Position numbers and translations under genes: made by a program
Assembly (NCBI GenBank): GCA_030616165.1
Contig: JAUWXV010000197.1
Span: 1 to 6,997, forward strand
Source of the DNA: a bacterium
GTDB lineage: Bacteria > SM23-31 > JAUVVT01
Direction of reading: 5' to 3'
DNA: 6,997 bases
Shown: positions 1-6,375 of the stretch, in pieces
Numbering within the stretch: the stretch's first letter is position 1
Layout: every line of letters begins with the position of its first letter
The notes under the pieces: model-generated
Told to the model about the DNA's origin: nothing
Database searches by the model: none
The model's input: the letters and a program-made list of their open reading frames with translations, nothing else

Positions 1-464
1 TCATTTGGGAAATGGGTAATCACAGGTGGTAAGTTCTCCGAGACAACAGTAATTGTATATGATTTTTCAATCTTTAATTCACCACTTGTCACGCTCACAG
101 TTATAGTATATTCTCCTACATTTTGGGGTATCCATTTAATAGTTCCGCTACCATCAACTATGCTCATCCCCTCAGGTGGGTTTACAAGAGAATATCTGAT
201 ATTTGCTTTAGGCCTATTTACTTTTGCTGTGACCTTTTCAATATATCTTACACCTACTTTAAAAGTAGTATCTTCTGGAAAACGTATTATCACAAGAAAT
301 GATGTCTCAGAGTCATCACCTTGTTTGTCTACGTCTTGATTCGAAACACTCACTTTCCCTAAGCTCGCATCCAAAGTGTCAACTTCGACTCCTGAAGCAT
401 GCAGAGAAACAGGTATTAAAAACATTAATAAAAGGACAACAAATGAGAGCCTAATTTCTCTCAT
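1..464 (-). CDS. Exported protein with bacterial Ig-like domain, N-terminal part (runs off left edge)
   Basis: The frame is open from an ATG at 464 to the left edge, giving 154 residues with no stop, so the 3' end lies outside the window. A ribosome site GGAGAG sits five bases before the ATG. Residues 1-23 form a signal peptide (MREIRLSF, then a Leu/Val-rich core, then a likely cut after SLHA). Residues about 64-142 look like a cadherin-like or 'putative Ig' (He_PIG-type) domain: PPEGM, then GSGTIKWIPQNVGEYTITV, with the typical G-x-I-x-W-x-P and G-x-Y-x-I-T-V strands. Residues NLPPVITHFPN appear to begin a linker or a second repeat. Such domains serve in adhesion or as spacers in cell-surface and secreted proteins; no catalytic domain is visible in this part. 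The surface role is inferred from the signal peptide and fold. The full function depends on the missing part. Confidence 0.85.
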   Translation of the reverse strand, partial: MREIRLSFVVLLLMFLIPVSLHASGVEVDTLDASLGKVSVSNQDVDKQGDDSETSFLVIIRFPEDTTFKVGVRYIEKVTAKVNRPKANIRYSLVNPPEGMSIVDGSGTIKWIPQNVGEYTITVSVTSGELKIEKSYTITVVSENLPPVITHFPN

Positions 465-1336
465 AGATACTCTCCAAATCTCATATTGAAGACTTATTAA
501 TCCTGAAAATATCTTATATTTTTTACAAATATTTGTTATTATTAAATATATAAAATTATTAAAATTCATTTTCTTTTTTATAAACTGTAACATATTTTCA
601 TCAATTAAATTACTTCTAAATATAATTTAATACATAAATTTATAATTGCTGTGATACCCATCACAATATGGAAAAAATTTTTATTTTTTTTAATGCAAAA
701 TATAAATACATTTCTTTAAAAATAACTCACTTGAAAAAACTGCTATATTTTCTTATTTTTAGTAATAGTTACAATATCCCTATTTTTTATATCGGCAATT
801 TTTTTATATTATAAAATAATAAAATAAAATACTTAAAAATTCTTATAGCTAAATAGATCCATAATGTAGTTAAATGGACACATTCCCTAATGAATAAAGC
901 TGTTGCCGTATTATGTTATCTTTAGCCAAAATACTTAATGAAAACTGCAAGTTTAAAACCTATTAAAAATTTTAATAAAATTTATATAATTTTCGGAAAA
1001 TTACCCAAATATTTATAACTATTTTCCATAAAATGAAGTTTTGATAATTTGATTATTTTATTAGATAATCTGTAAAAAATAAAATTTTTTAGAGAATAAA
1101 CATTTAACGATTGTATTAACTTTTATTTATAATAATTAATATCTAATAAAAAATCAAGAAAAAAATAAAATTTTTATTATATGAACATTTGACAAGTTGA
1201 ATACTTATAAATAATGATTAACTCAAGGAAGAAATTGAATTTTTATACGGATTCAATTATAAGAATGAAGTGGTCTGGAAAGTGAACAAAGTGTGTGTAA
1301 TTTGCTTGATTTACAAATTTTAAATACTCAAATCAT
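465..1336. other. AT-rich gene-free stretch
   Basis: No convincing intact gene is visible on either strand. Some 60-base rows counted by hand contain only about 10-12% G+C (rows starting at 541 and 961), against about 47-53% in several rows inside the dipeptidase and sulfatase genes. Runs of A and T and short A/T repeats (for example around 811-832) are frequent. The first CDS must have its promoter at the left end of this stretch, but there are too many TATAAT-like strings to choose one. A minus-strand trace at about 870-953 looks weakly like a transposase fragment and is discussed under findings. I see no tRNA, rRNA, CRISPR array or clear terminator here. Confidence 0.6.
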
Positions 1337-1593
1337 TTAGTGAGTTTTATACCAATATTTTCCCATACTTATATCTACATTTATAGGACTGATAATTTTG
1401 ATGCATTCTCCATATTTCCGGCAATCCTTCTAACTTTCTGGCTATCACTATTAATTTCAGGAAGATATCTGGTTTATAACATGTCTATCACATTGGAAAA
1501 TTTTACAAATCATTCATCAATAAATTCCTGTGCTTCTTCTGAGGTAATATCAAGTTCTTTAGCAAGTGTATCAATGTAAATATTAATAATATG
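1337..1593 (-). pseudogene. polA: DNA polymerase I, decayed C-terminal fragment
   Basis: On the minus strand, translation shows the family A polymerase C-terminus in broken pieces. The first piece, LAKELDITSEEAQEFIDE, matches the segment after the O-helix (E. coli: LARQLNIPRKEAQKYMDL). A stop follows, then FVKFSNVIDM, another stop, and RYLPEINSDSQKVRRIA, the conserved R-R-Y-L-P-E/D-I-x-S block. This joins directly to MENASKLSV from near the end of the protein. Restoring one lost C in the Pro codon near 1383 lets the frame continue as SVPINVDISMGKYWYKTH followed by TAA at 1339-1337, matching the usual PLxVDVGxGxNWxxAH ending. The stretch between the two joined pieces is missing, including the catalytic Q-V-H-D-E motif, as is the G-Y-V-x-T-L segment. 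Upstream, HIINIY may be the remains of the INFGIIYG region. It cannot make an active enzyme. A working polA presumably exists elsewhere in the genome. Confidence 0.85.
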
Positions 1594-1778
1594 TTATCCA
1601 AAATACCAATAGAGGGATTCAAAACCCTGAAGGATGCAAAAAAAGACAAAATGTAAACCTAAGTAAATGAAAGACTCGCATTTTCTCTTTTTCATATTAA
1701 AAGTGGGAAAATAATATTTCAAAATAAAAGGGGCACTTTCACTCTGAATTAAATGCGGAATAATAATTTAGGCTGATG

Positions 1779-3065
1779 TCAATTCATTTTTTGCAATTCT
1801 GTCGCTATGTTTTCCGTTTCACGCCAGACTCGCAGCAGGTTACCGCCCCAGATTTTAATGATGTCTTCTTCAGAATATCCGCGTCGTACCAATTCAATAG
1901 TGACGTTCAGTGCTTCGGCATGGTTGTTAAAGCCGGGAATACCACCACCACCGTCAAAGTCGGTTCCAATGCCAACATAGTCAATTCCGGCAACATCAAC
2001 GGCATGGTCAATATGGTCGATGTAATCCTTTATGTTTGTCGGCGGAATGGTCTTTTCAATTTCTGTTCTGCGTTTTTCAAACTCTTCAAGCTTTGGTTTG
2101 AGCGCCTCACGTTCTTCTTGAGACATCCTGAACATCTCCCGTCTGTCAGGGATATTCAGTTCTTCACGCAGGTCAGCCATTGCTTTGCGGTGTTCCGGTG
2201 TCTCGGGTTTCAGAAAGCTACCCAGAGCGACTACCTGAATAACGCCGCCGTTTTTCGACAGGGCACGGAGTTGGTCATCATCCAAATTCCTTGAATTGTC
2301 GTTAAGTGCACGGCATCCAGAATGTGAGGCGATGATGGGAGCTTTGGACACTTCAATAAGGTCCCAGAAAGATTCTACAGAAATATGAGAGACGTCACAT
2401 ATAATTCCCAACCGATTCATTTCAGCAACAACTTTTTTACCGAATTCGCTAAGCCCATTATGTTCGGCTTTTTCGTCACCAAGATTTGAACGAGGATTAC
2501 AGGAGTCACAAATCTGGTTGTGACCATTATGGGTCAACGTAATATACCGGGCACCAAGGTTATAAAACTTTTCAATATTTGACAGGTCTGTGCCAATTGG
2601 ATATCCGTTCTCAATACCGACCATAATAGCCCTTTTGCCAGTTTTTGTAATGCTTACAACATCATCTGGCGTGGTTGCAAGTTCACATCGTTCAGAATAC
2701 ATATTTTCTGTCAGGCGTTGAATTGCCTCAAATTTTACCATTGACGCCTCATAAGCACGATTATAGCCCTCGTCGTCGCGTTTTCCCTGTCCAACATACA
2801 CAGCCAGAAAAACTCCGTCCATACCGCCTTTCTCCATTTTTACCAAGTCGCACTTTAGTCTGGGATTATCAATGCCTGGGTCAAGTTCTTCTGTGGCGTA
2901 TTGACTTCCGGCTATATCAACGTGCGTATCGAGCGTTATAGCGCGTTCATGAATGTCCTTTGCCAATTTGATAATCTGCTCTTCGGTCATCGGCTGCTGC
3001 CCACAGACTGCAAAGACTATCATCAGCATAGAAAGAAAACTGATGGTAATTCGTTTTACAAACAT
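1779..3065 (-). CDS. Exported membrane dipeptidase homologue (peptidase family M19)
   Basis: This 428-residue protein is a zinc-dependent dipeptidase of the renal-dipeptidase family (M19, amidohydrolase-like TIM barrel), which hydrolyses dipeptides, including D-residue substrates in some members. The zinc site is complete by comparison with the human enzyme: H48 and D50 in LDTHVD, bridging E152 in GIENG, H227 in DVSHIS, H248 in IIASHSG and D369 in GTDFDG. Substrate-site residues H179 (LTHN) and R259 (NSRN) are also present. Residues 1-22 form a signal peptide (MFVKR, hydrophobic core, VCG before QQ). C21 is not in a good lipobox, so a soluble periplasmic or secreted form is more likely than a lipoprotein. 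A charged, probably helical insert covers about 285-345, as in many bacterial M19 proteins. The ATG is supported by AGGAGG at 3080-3075, nine bases upstream. It is transcribed away from the deacetylase. The exact substrate is unknown; peptidoglycan-derived or nutrient peptides are plausible. Confidence 0.93.
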   Translation of the reverse strand: MFVKRITISFLSMLMIVFAVCGQQPMTEEQIIKLAKDIHERAITLDTHVDIAGSQYATEELDPGIDNPRLKCDLVKMEKGGMDGVFLAVYVGQGKRDDEGYNRAYEASMVKFEAIQRLTENMYSERCELATTPDDVVSITKTGKRAIMVGIENGYPIGTDLSNIEKFYNLGARYITLTHNGHNQICDSCNPRSNLGDEKAEHNGLSEFGKKVVAEMNRLGIICDVSHISVESFWDLIEVSKAPIIASHSGCRALNDNSRNLDDDQLRALSKNGGVIQVVALGSFLKPETPEHRKAMADLREELNIPDRREMFRMSQEEREALKPKLEEFEKRRTEIEKTIPPTNIKDYIDHIDHAVDVAGIDYVGIGTDFDGGGGIPGFNNHAEALNVTIELVRRGYSEEDIIKIWGGNLLRVWRETENIATELQKMN

Positions 3066-3125
3066 TACTCCTTTCCTCCTAAATTATTTGTTGAACAGTG
3101 AAACTTTCATAGTATTCTTAATTTC

Positions 3126-3154
3126 ATTATAGCATTTTTGTAGCGTGATTGTAA
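3126..3154 (-). promoter_or_regulatory. Predicted sigma-70-type promoter of the dipeptidase gene
   Basis: Read on the minus strand, a perfect -10 box TATAAT lies at 3131-3126. It is preceded after exactly 17 bases by TTACAA at 3154-3149, a weak -35 match. Transcription would start near 3115-3120, giving an untranslated leader of about 50 bases that ends in the AGGAGG ribosome site. The -10 box, spacing and position are good. In such AT-rich DNA a chance match remains possible. Confidence 0.5.
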
Positions 3155-3238
3155 GATTGTAAATATGTCCATATTGTCTTAATTGAATTCTAAACAACCA
3201 ATCATATTATTTTTAAGTATAAAGATATGTATAAACAT

Positions 3239-3325
3239 TTAATGTTGCAATAATTTTTTATGTCTTTTCCATGACCAATTCAAAATCATTAAAATAACTG
3301 ATAAATTTGAACTTATAAAAGTCAT
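3239..3325 (-). CDS. Candidate 28-residue small protein, overlapping the preceding one (uncertain)
   Basis: This frame starts at an ATG sharing the sequence ATGA with the stop of the 30-codon frame, the arrangement of translationally coupled genes. A GGAGGG lies ten bases upstream, inside the preceding frame. The product would be MTFISSNLSVILMILNW followed by a basic tail (SWKRHKKLLQH), which resembles a small single-pass membrane peptide with a positive end. No family is recognised. It may equally be the second half of one decayed gene. Confidence 0.25.
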   Translation of the reverse strand: MTFISSNLSVILMILNWSWKRHKKLLQH

Positions 3326-3414
3326 AAGTTTTCTACCCTCCAAGGGGATATTAAAATGTTTTCATATTCCAAAAGCAACTTGACAAATAAAATTAGAAGT
3401 TCTATATTATTCAT
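3322..3414 (-). CDS. Candidate 30-residue small protein (uncertain)
   Basis: An ATG at 3414 opens a 30-codon frame starting MNNIELLILFVKLLLEYEN and ending PWRVENL. It is preceded by GAGAGGTGAT, an unusually good match to the Shine-Dalgarno consensus, with about six bases to the ATG. The first half is hydrophobic and could be an amphipathic or membrane helix. Its stop overlaps the ATG of a second tiny frame. I recognise no family. Frames this short arise often by chance in AT-rich DNA, so the case rests on the ribosome site. It could also be the remains of a larger gene broken by a frameshift. Confidence 0.3.
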   Translation of the reverse strand: MNNIELLILFVKLLLEYENILISPWRVENL

Positions 3415-3518
3415 GAGTAATCACCTCTCTTTTATTATTTTTTCTTTTTTTATTTAACAGGCAAGGATTTTGTTCTTTTTTTTATCTTAAAAAAGTATTA
3501 AACTAAATTATATTAATA

Positions 3519-3539
3519 TAAGATATATAAAATATCTTA
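3519..3539. repeat. Inverted repeat upstream of the deacetylase
   Basis: TAAGATAT and ATATCTTA form perfect 8-base arms around a 5-base spacer, about 87 bases before the deacetylase ATG. The position would suit an operator or a feature near the transcription start. No T-run follows, so it is not an obvious terminator. In DNA this AT-rich, an 8-base palindrome may be accidental. Confidence 0.35.
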
Positions 3540-3625
3540 ATACGGCAGTAAAATTACCCGTAAATTTTGTACAAGAATCAAATAAAGTTGCCATCATTTT
3601 TCACTTAACAAGAAGGAAAAAAGAA

Positions 3626-4468
3626 ATGTTCTTAAAAAAGTATTTCACTATTGTAACTTTTGCGATTAGTTTTTTTATTCTAATCAATACTGCAGTTATC
3701 GGGCAAGCTAAACCTGAGCAAATTACCTCGAAAGGAGAGAAGGAATTTCGCTGGCCAGAAGGAAAACGGGCAGCAATTAGCCTGAGTTTTGACGACGCAC
3801 GACTCAGCCAAATCGACATTGGTATTCCCATCCTCGACAAATACGGGGTCAAGGCAACCTTTTACGTTTCTCCATCAAGTGTCAAGAGACGATTAGACGG
3901 CTGGAAAAAAGCAGTGGCAAATGGCCATGAAATCGGTAACCATACACTAACACATCCTTGTACAATTAATTACGGGTCTGCCCGTAAAAATGCCCTCGAG
4001 GATTACACTCTTGAAATGATGGAGCACGAACTGGACGAGGCGAATGCTGTTCTTGAGAGTCTGCTTGGGGTTAAGCCAACTACGTTTGCCTATCCCTGTG
4101 GACAAAAATATGTTGGGAGAGGTGAGAATATTAAAAGCTATGTACCGCTTGTGGCTAAACGATTCATCGTTGGGCGTGAATGGCTCAGCGAGAATTCAAA
4201 CATTCCTGCTTCTTGCGATCTTGCGCATGTAATGGGTATGAAGTGCGACGGTATGACTTTTGAGCAGATTAAGGAACTCACTGACCAGGCTGTGAAGAGA
4301 GGTCGATGGCTGGTTCTTTGTGGTCATGAAATAAGACAATCAGGGCGGGGCTTAACCACCTTCACCTCGACTCTCGAGGCTCTCTGCGAATATGCTCAGG
4401 ACCCTGCCAACGGATTGTGGATTGACACCGTAGAAAAAATTGGAAGATATATCGTAGAACAGCGATGA
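3626..4468 (+). CDS. Secreted polysaccharide deacetylase (CE4, NodB homology domain)
   Basis: This 280-residue protein belongs to the carbohydrate esterase 4 family, metal-dependent enzymes that remove acetyl groups from N-acetylglucosamine polymers, peptidoglycan or xylan. Residues 1 to about 26-28 form a signal peptide (MFLKKYF, hydrophobic core, VIGQA). The NodB domain spans about 48-240. Its motifs are visible: SFDDA with catalytic D56 and metal ligand D57; HEIGNHTLTHP with metal ligands H106 and H110 (H-x-x-x-H); FAYPCG at 154-159 in the motif 3 position; and LVLCGHE with H234 as the motif 5 histidine. Motif 3 differs from the classic R-x-P-Y form, as in a subgroup of bacterial CE4 proteins of unclear substrate. 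AGAAGGA at 3611-3617 is the ribosome site, eight bases before ATG. A GH3 glycosidase relic follows directly and a sulfatase lies downstream on the same strand, suggesting a role in degrading external glycan rather than modifying the cell wall. That role is inference. Confidence 0.9.
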   Translation: MFLKKYFTIVTFAISFFILINTAVIGQAKPEQITSKGEKEFRWPEGKRAAISLSFDDARLSQIDIGIPILDKYGVKATFYVSPSSVKRRLDGWKKAVANGHEIGNHTLTHPCTINYGSARKNALEDYTLEMMEHELDEANAVLESLLGVKPTTFAYPCGQKYVGRGENIKSYVPLVAKRFIVGREWLSENSNIPASCDLAHVMGMKCDGMTFEQIKELTDQAVKRGRWLVLCGHEIRQSGRGLTTFTSTLEALCEYAQDPANGLWIDTVEKIGRYIVEQR

Positions 4469-4480
4469 AGCATAAAAAAA

Positions 4481-4580
4481 GTAGATAAACCGATTTATTT
4501 GAATCCCAGTCAACCAATCTATAAGATGATTGAGTATTTGCTCGTAAGGATGACTTTAGAAGAAAAAGATTAATATGCCC
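4481..4580 (+). pseudogene. Glycoside hydrolase family 3 (beta-glucosidase-like) N-terminal relic
   Basis: Right after the deacetylase stop, in the same frame, the sequence reads IYLNPSQPIYKMIEYLLVRMTLEEK and then stops at 4571-4573. This matches the start of GH3 enzymes, which have Y-x-[ND]-P-x-x-P-[VI]-x-x-R-[VI]-x-x-L-L-x-R-M-T-L-E-E-K followed by I-G-Q-M. Shifting one base after GAAGAA gives KINMP, which resembles the continuation IGQMNMPC with codons lost. Nothing further of GH3 follows before the sulfatase, so the catalytic domain is gone. Intact GH3 enzymes cleave terminal beta-linked glucose, xylose or N-acetylglucosamine. This fragment has no ATG with a ribosome site for its frame and is unlikely to be expressed as a functional protein. 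Confidence 0.72.
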
Positions 4581-4611
4581 TAATTTCATATTCCTTTAAA
4601 AAAGAGAGATT

Positions 4612-4625
4612 TTTAAAATTTTAAA
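4612..4625. repeat. Perfect 14-base AT palindrome upstream of the sulfatase
   Basis: TTTAAAATTTTAAA is self-complementary and ends one base before the sulfatase ribosome site (4627-4632). It could be an operator or part of an AT-rich promoter, but it consists only of A and T, so it may be accidental. No distinct promoter for the sulfatase can be fixed. Read-through from the deacetylase across the 170-base gap is possible. Confidence 0.25.
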
Positions 4626-4638
4626 TAGGGGGTTAATC

Positions 4639-6285
4639 ATGCCACAAAAAATGAAACGTCGGGAATTTATAGGATTAATGGGGGCAGGGATGGCTGTGAT
4701 GACGCTGCCCGGATGCATCTCTAAAGAGAACATGGTAAAAGAAAGACCAAATATTCTCTGGATAAGCTGTGAAGATATAAGCCCAGACCTCGGATGTTAT
4801 GGTTATAATGAAGTCCGCACACCAAATATTGATAGGTTAGCGAGTGAAGGGATTCGCTATACCAATGCGTTTACAGTTGCAGGTGTGTGTGCACCCAGCC
4901 GTTCCGGTATTATAACAGGTATGTATCCCACAACAATTGGTTCAATGCATATGCGCACAAGAAATAAAATAAGAAACATAAATTATGAAGCGGTTCCCCC
5001 GTCCTATGTAAAGTGTTTTCCCGAACATCTACGTGCTGCAGGATACTACTGTACAAATAGATCAAAGACAGATTATCAGTTCAACCCTCCTATAACAGCC
5101 TGGGATAGAGTAAGTGGAAATTGGGGTGATTGGCGAGGCAGAACTGAAGGACAGCCGTTCTTCTCTGTTATTAACCTTACCATTACTCATGAAAGCCGGA
5201 TTCGAGTTCCCCTCGATAAGGACCCTATTATTGATCCTGCCAGTGTTACACTTCCGCCCTATTATCCCGATACGCCCGTTGTTCGAAGGGATTGGGCAAG
5301 GTATTTAGACAACATCGAAGAACTGGACAGACAGGTTGGCGAAATACTCGAACGGCTGGAGCAAGATGGGCTTGCTGAGAACACTGTTGTCTTTTTCTGG
5401 AGCGACCATGGACGAGGCTTGCCGCGTGCAAAACGCTGGGTATACGATTCAGGAATCCATGTTCCGCTGACTATCCGATGGCAAGGAGTAATTAAACCCG
5501 GCACTATATGTGATGACCTGGTGAGTTTCATTGACCTTGGACCCACAGTGCTATCTATTGCAGGCGTTGAGATTCCACCTTATATGCAGGGACAGGCGTT
5601 CCTCGGGGAACAGAAAGCTCCGCTACGCGAGTATATATTTGCCGCACGTGACCGAATGGATGAAACATATGATATTATTAGATGTGTGCGGGACAAGAGG
5701 TATAAATACATACGTAACTATCAACCCGAAAAGCCATATGCCCAGAATATACAATATATGGACCTGATGCCTACAATGCAGGAGATGAGAAGACTAAACG
5801 CCGAGGGCAAACTCAAGGGACCGGAAAAACTCTTCTTCCGTAAAACCAAACCGGTCGAGGAATTGTATGAGATAACGGTTGATCCGCACGAAATCAACAA
5901 TCTTGCCAAATTACCCGAATATGAATCTGTTCTCAAAAGAATGCGAGAGGTCCACGAAAACTGGAAAAAGGAGACCAAAGACCTCGGCCATATTCCAGAA
6001 AAAGAACATATGGAAAATATGTGGCCCGGCGGAGTTCAGCCAAAGACCGCCACACCAACAATAAGTCCTAATGGTGGAACATTTAATAGTTCTGTTACTG
6101 TTAAAATTACCTGCCCAACTGAAGGTGCATCGATTGCATACACAACAGAAGAAGGCAAGAAAGCCCACTGGAAACTGTACACCAGGGAATTCAACTTGAA
6201 AAAGAATTCCGAACTGAAAGCACGGGCTATACGTATTGGTTATGAAGAAAGTCCGGAAGTTCAGGCAGATTTTGTAATCAAATAG
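4639..6285 (+). CDS. Tat-exported lipoprotein sulfatase with chitobiase/hexosaminidase-type C-terminal domain
   Basis: This 548-residue type I sulfatase should hydrolyse sulfate groups from glycans. Residues 7-11 (RREFI) are a twin-arginine signal, and LPGC with C26 is a lipobox, predicting a folded, lipid-anchored protein outside the cytoplasm. The catalytic signature is C84-A-P-S-R88; C84 would be converted to formylglycine by a maturase not present in this window. Metal-site residues appear as E45-D46 (ISCEDISPD) and D256-H257 (WSDHGRG), with K265 (LPRAK) downstream. TPNIDRLASEGI at 62-73 is also typical. The pattern around CAPSR and DHGRGLPRAKRW resembles bacterial proteins related to heparan N-sulfatase (SGSH); the substrate is not proven. 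Residues about 471-548 are a separate CHB_HEX_C-type domain (PTISPNGGTF, then WKLYT, KARAIRIGYEES), probably for carbohydrate contact or spacing. AGGGGG at 4627-4632 lies six bases before this ATG and favours it over Met5. Confidence 0.94.
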   Translation: MPQKMKRREFIGLMGAGMAVMTLPGCISKENMVKERPNILWISCEDISPDLGCYGYNEVRTPNIDRLASEGIRYTNAFTVAGVCAPSRSGIITGMYPTTIGSMHMRTRNKIRNINYEAVPPSYVKCFPEHLRAAGYYCTNRSKTDYQFNPPITAWDRVSGNWGDWRGRTEGQPFFSVINLTITHESRIRVPLDKDPIIDPASVTLPPYYPDTPVVRRDWARYLDNIEELDRQVGEILERLEQDGLAENTVVFFWSDHGRGLPRAKRWVYDSGIHVPLTIRWQGVIKPGTICDDLVSFIDLGPTVLSIAGVEIPPYMQGQAFLGEQKAPLREYIFAARDRMDETYDIIRCVRDKRYKYIRNYQPEKPYAQNIQYMDLMPTMQEMRRLNAEGKLKGPEKLFFRKTKPVEELYEITVDPHEINNLAKLPEYESVLKRMREVHENWKKETKDLGHIPEKEHMENMWPGGVQPKTATPTISPNGGTFNSSVTVKITCPTEGASIAYTTEEGKKAHWKLYTREFNLKKNSELKARAIRIGYEESPEVQADFVIK

Positions 6286-6375
6286 CTAAGATAATACATT
6301 TTATTTAATTTTTCATACTGTTTATGCAGAGACCTGTAAGGTATGGTAAGAAAGAATGAAAAGTTTGAAAATTAG

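Larger units (their letters stand above)
3066..3625. other. Divergent intergenic region between dipeptidase and deacetylase
   Basis: This 560-base gap separates two divergent genes for exported enzymes. It contains the predicted dipeptidase promoter, two very short overlapping minus-strand ORFs with plausible ribosome sites (3239-3414), a T-rich tract (about 3429-3482), and an 8-base-arm inverted repeat at 3519-3539. GATTGTAA occurs twice in tandem at about 3147-3162. The deacetylase promoter must lie in its right part, but several AT-rich candidates compete and none stands out. No RNA gene or riboswitch is recognisable. Confidence 0.5.

Noticed and set aside
1189-1194. Perfect TTGACA, a possible -35 box on the plus strand
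   Set aside because: At 16-18 bases only poor -10 matches follow, and no plus-strand gene lies downstream.
872-1290. TGGACACATTCC (plus) and TGTTCACTTTCC (minus) as possible ends of a small mobile element
   Set aside because: Only 9 of 12 bases agree, flanking bases do not match, and no target duplication is visible.
1223-1320. Plus-strand coding-like run LKEEIEFLYGFNYKNEVVWK
   Set aside because: It has no start codon, ribosome site or recognisable family, and a run of this length between stops is expected by chance.
1340-1579. A 79-codon plus-strand frame
   Set aside because: It lies antisense to the polA relic, has no good ribosome site, and its composition is explained by the decayed gene on the other strand.
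1594-1602. TTATCCAAA as a DnaA box
   Set aside because: It is a single site with a mismatch and no cluster; there is no other sign of a replication origin.
1700-1739. Inverted repeat AAAGTG/CACTTT downstream of the dipeptidase, as a possible terminator
   Set aside because: The arms are only six bases with a 28-base loop, and no T-run follows on the minus strand.
1776-2294. A 172-codon plus-strand frame
   Set aside because: It is fully antisense to the dipeptidase, whose zinc motifs prove the minus strand is coding. Its translation shows no family features.
6310-6362. TTTTCAT/ATGAAAA inverted repeat between the converging sulfatase and TSUP genes, as a bidirectional terminator
   Set aside because: The stem is short and AT-rich and the loop is about 39 bases. 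The position is right, but the structure is too weak to call.
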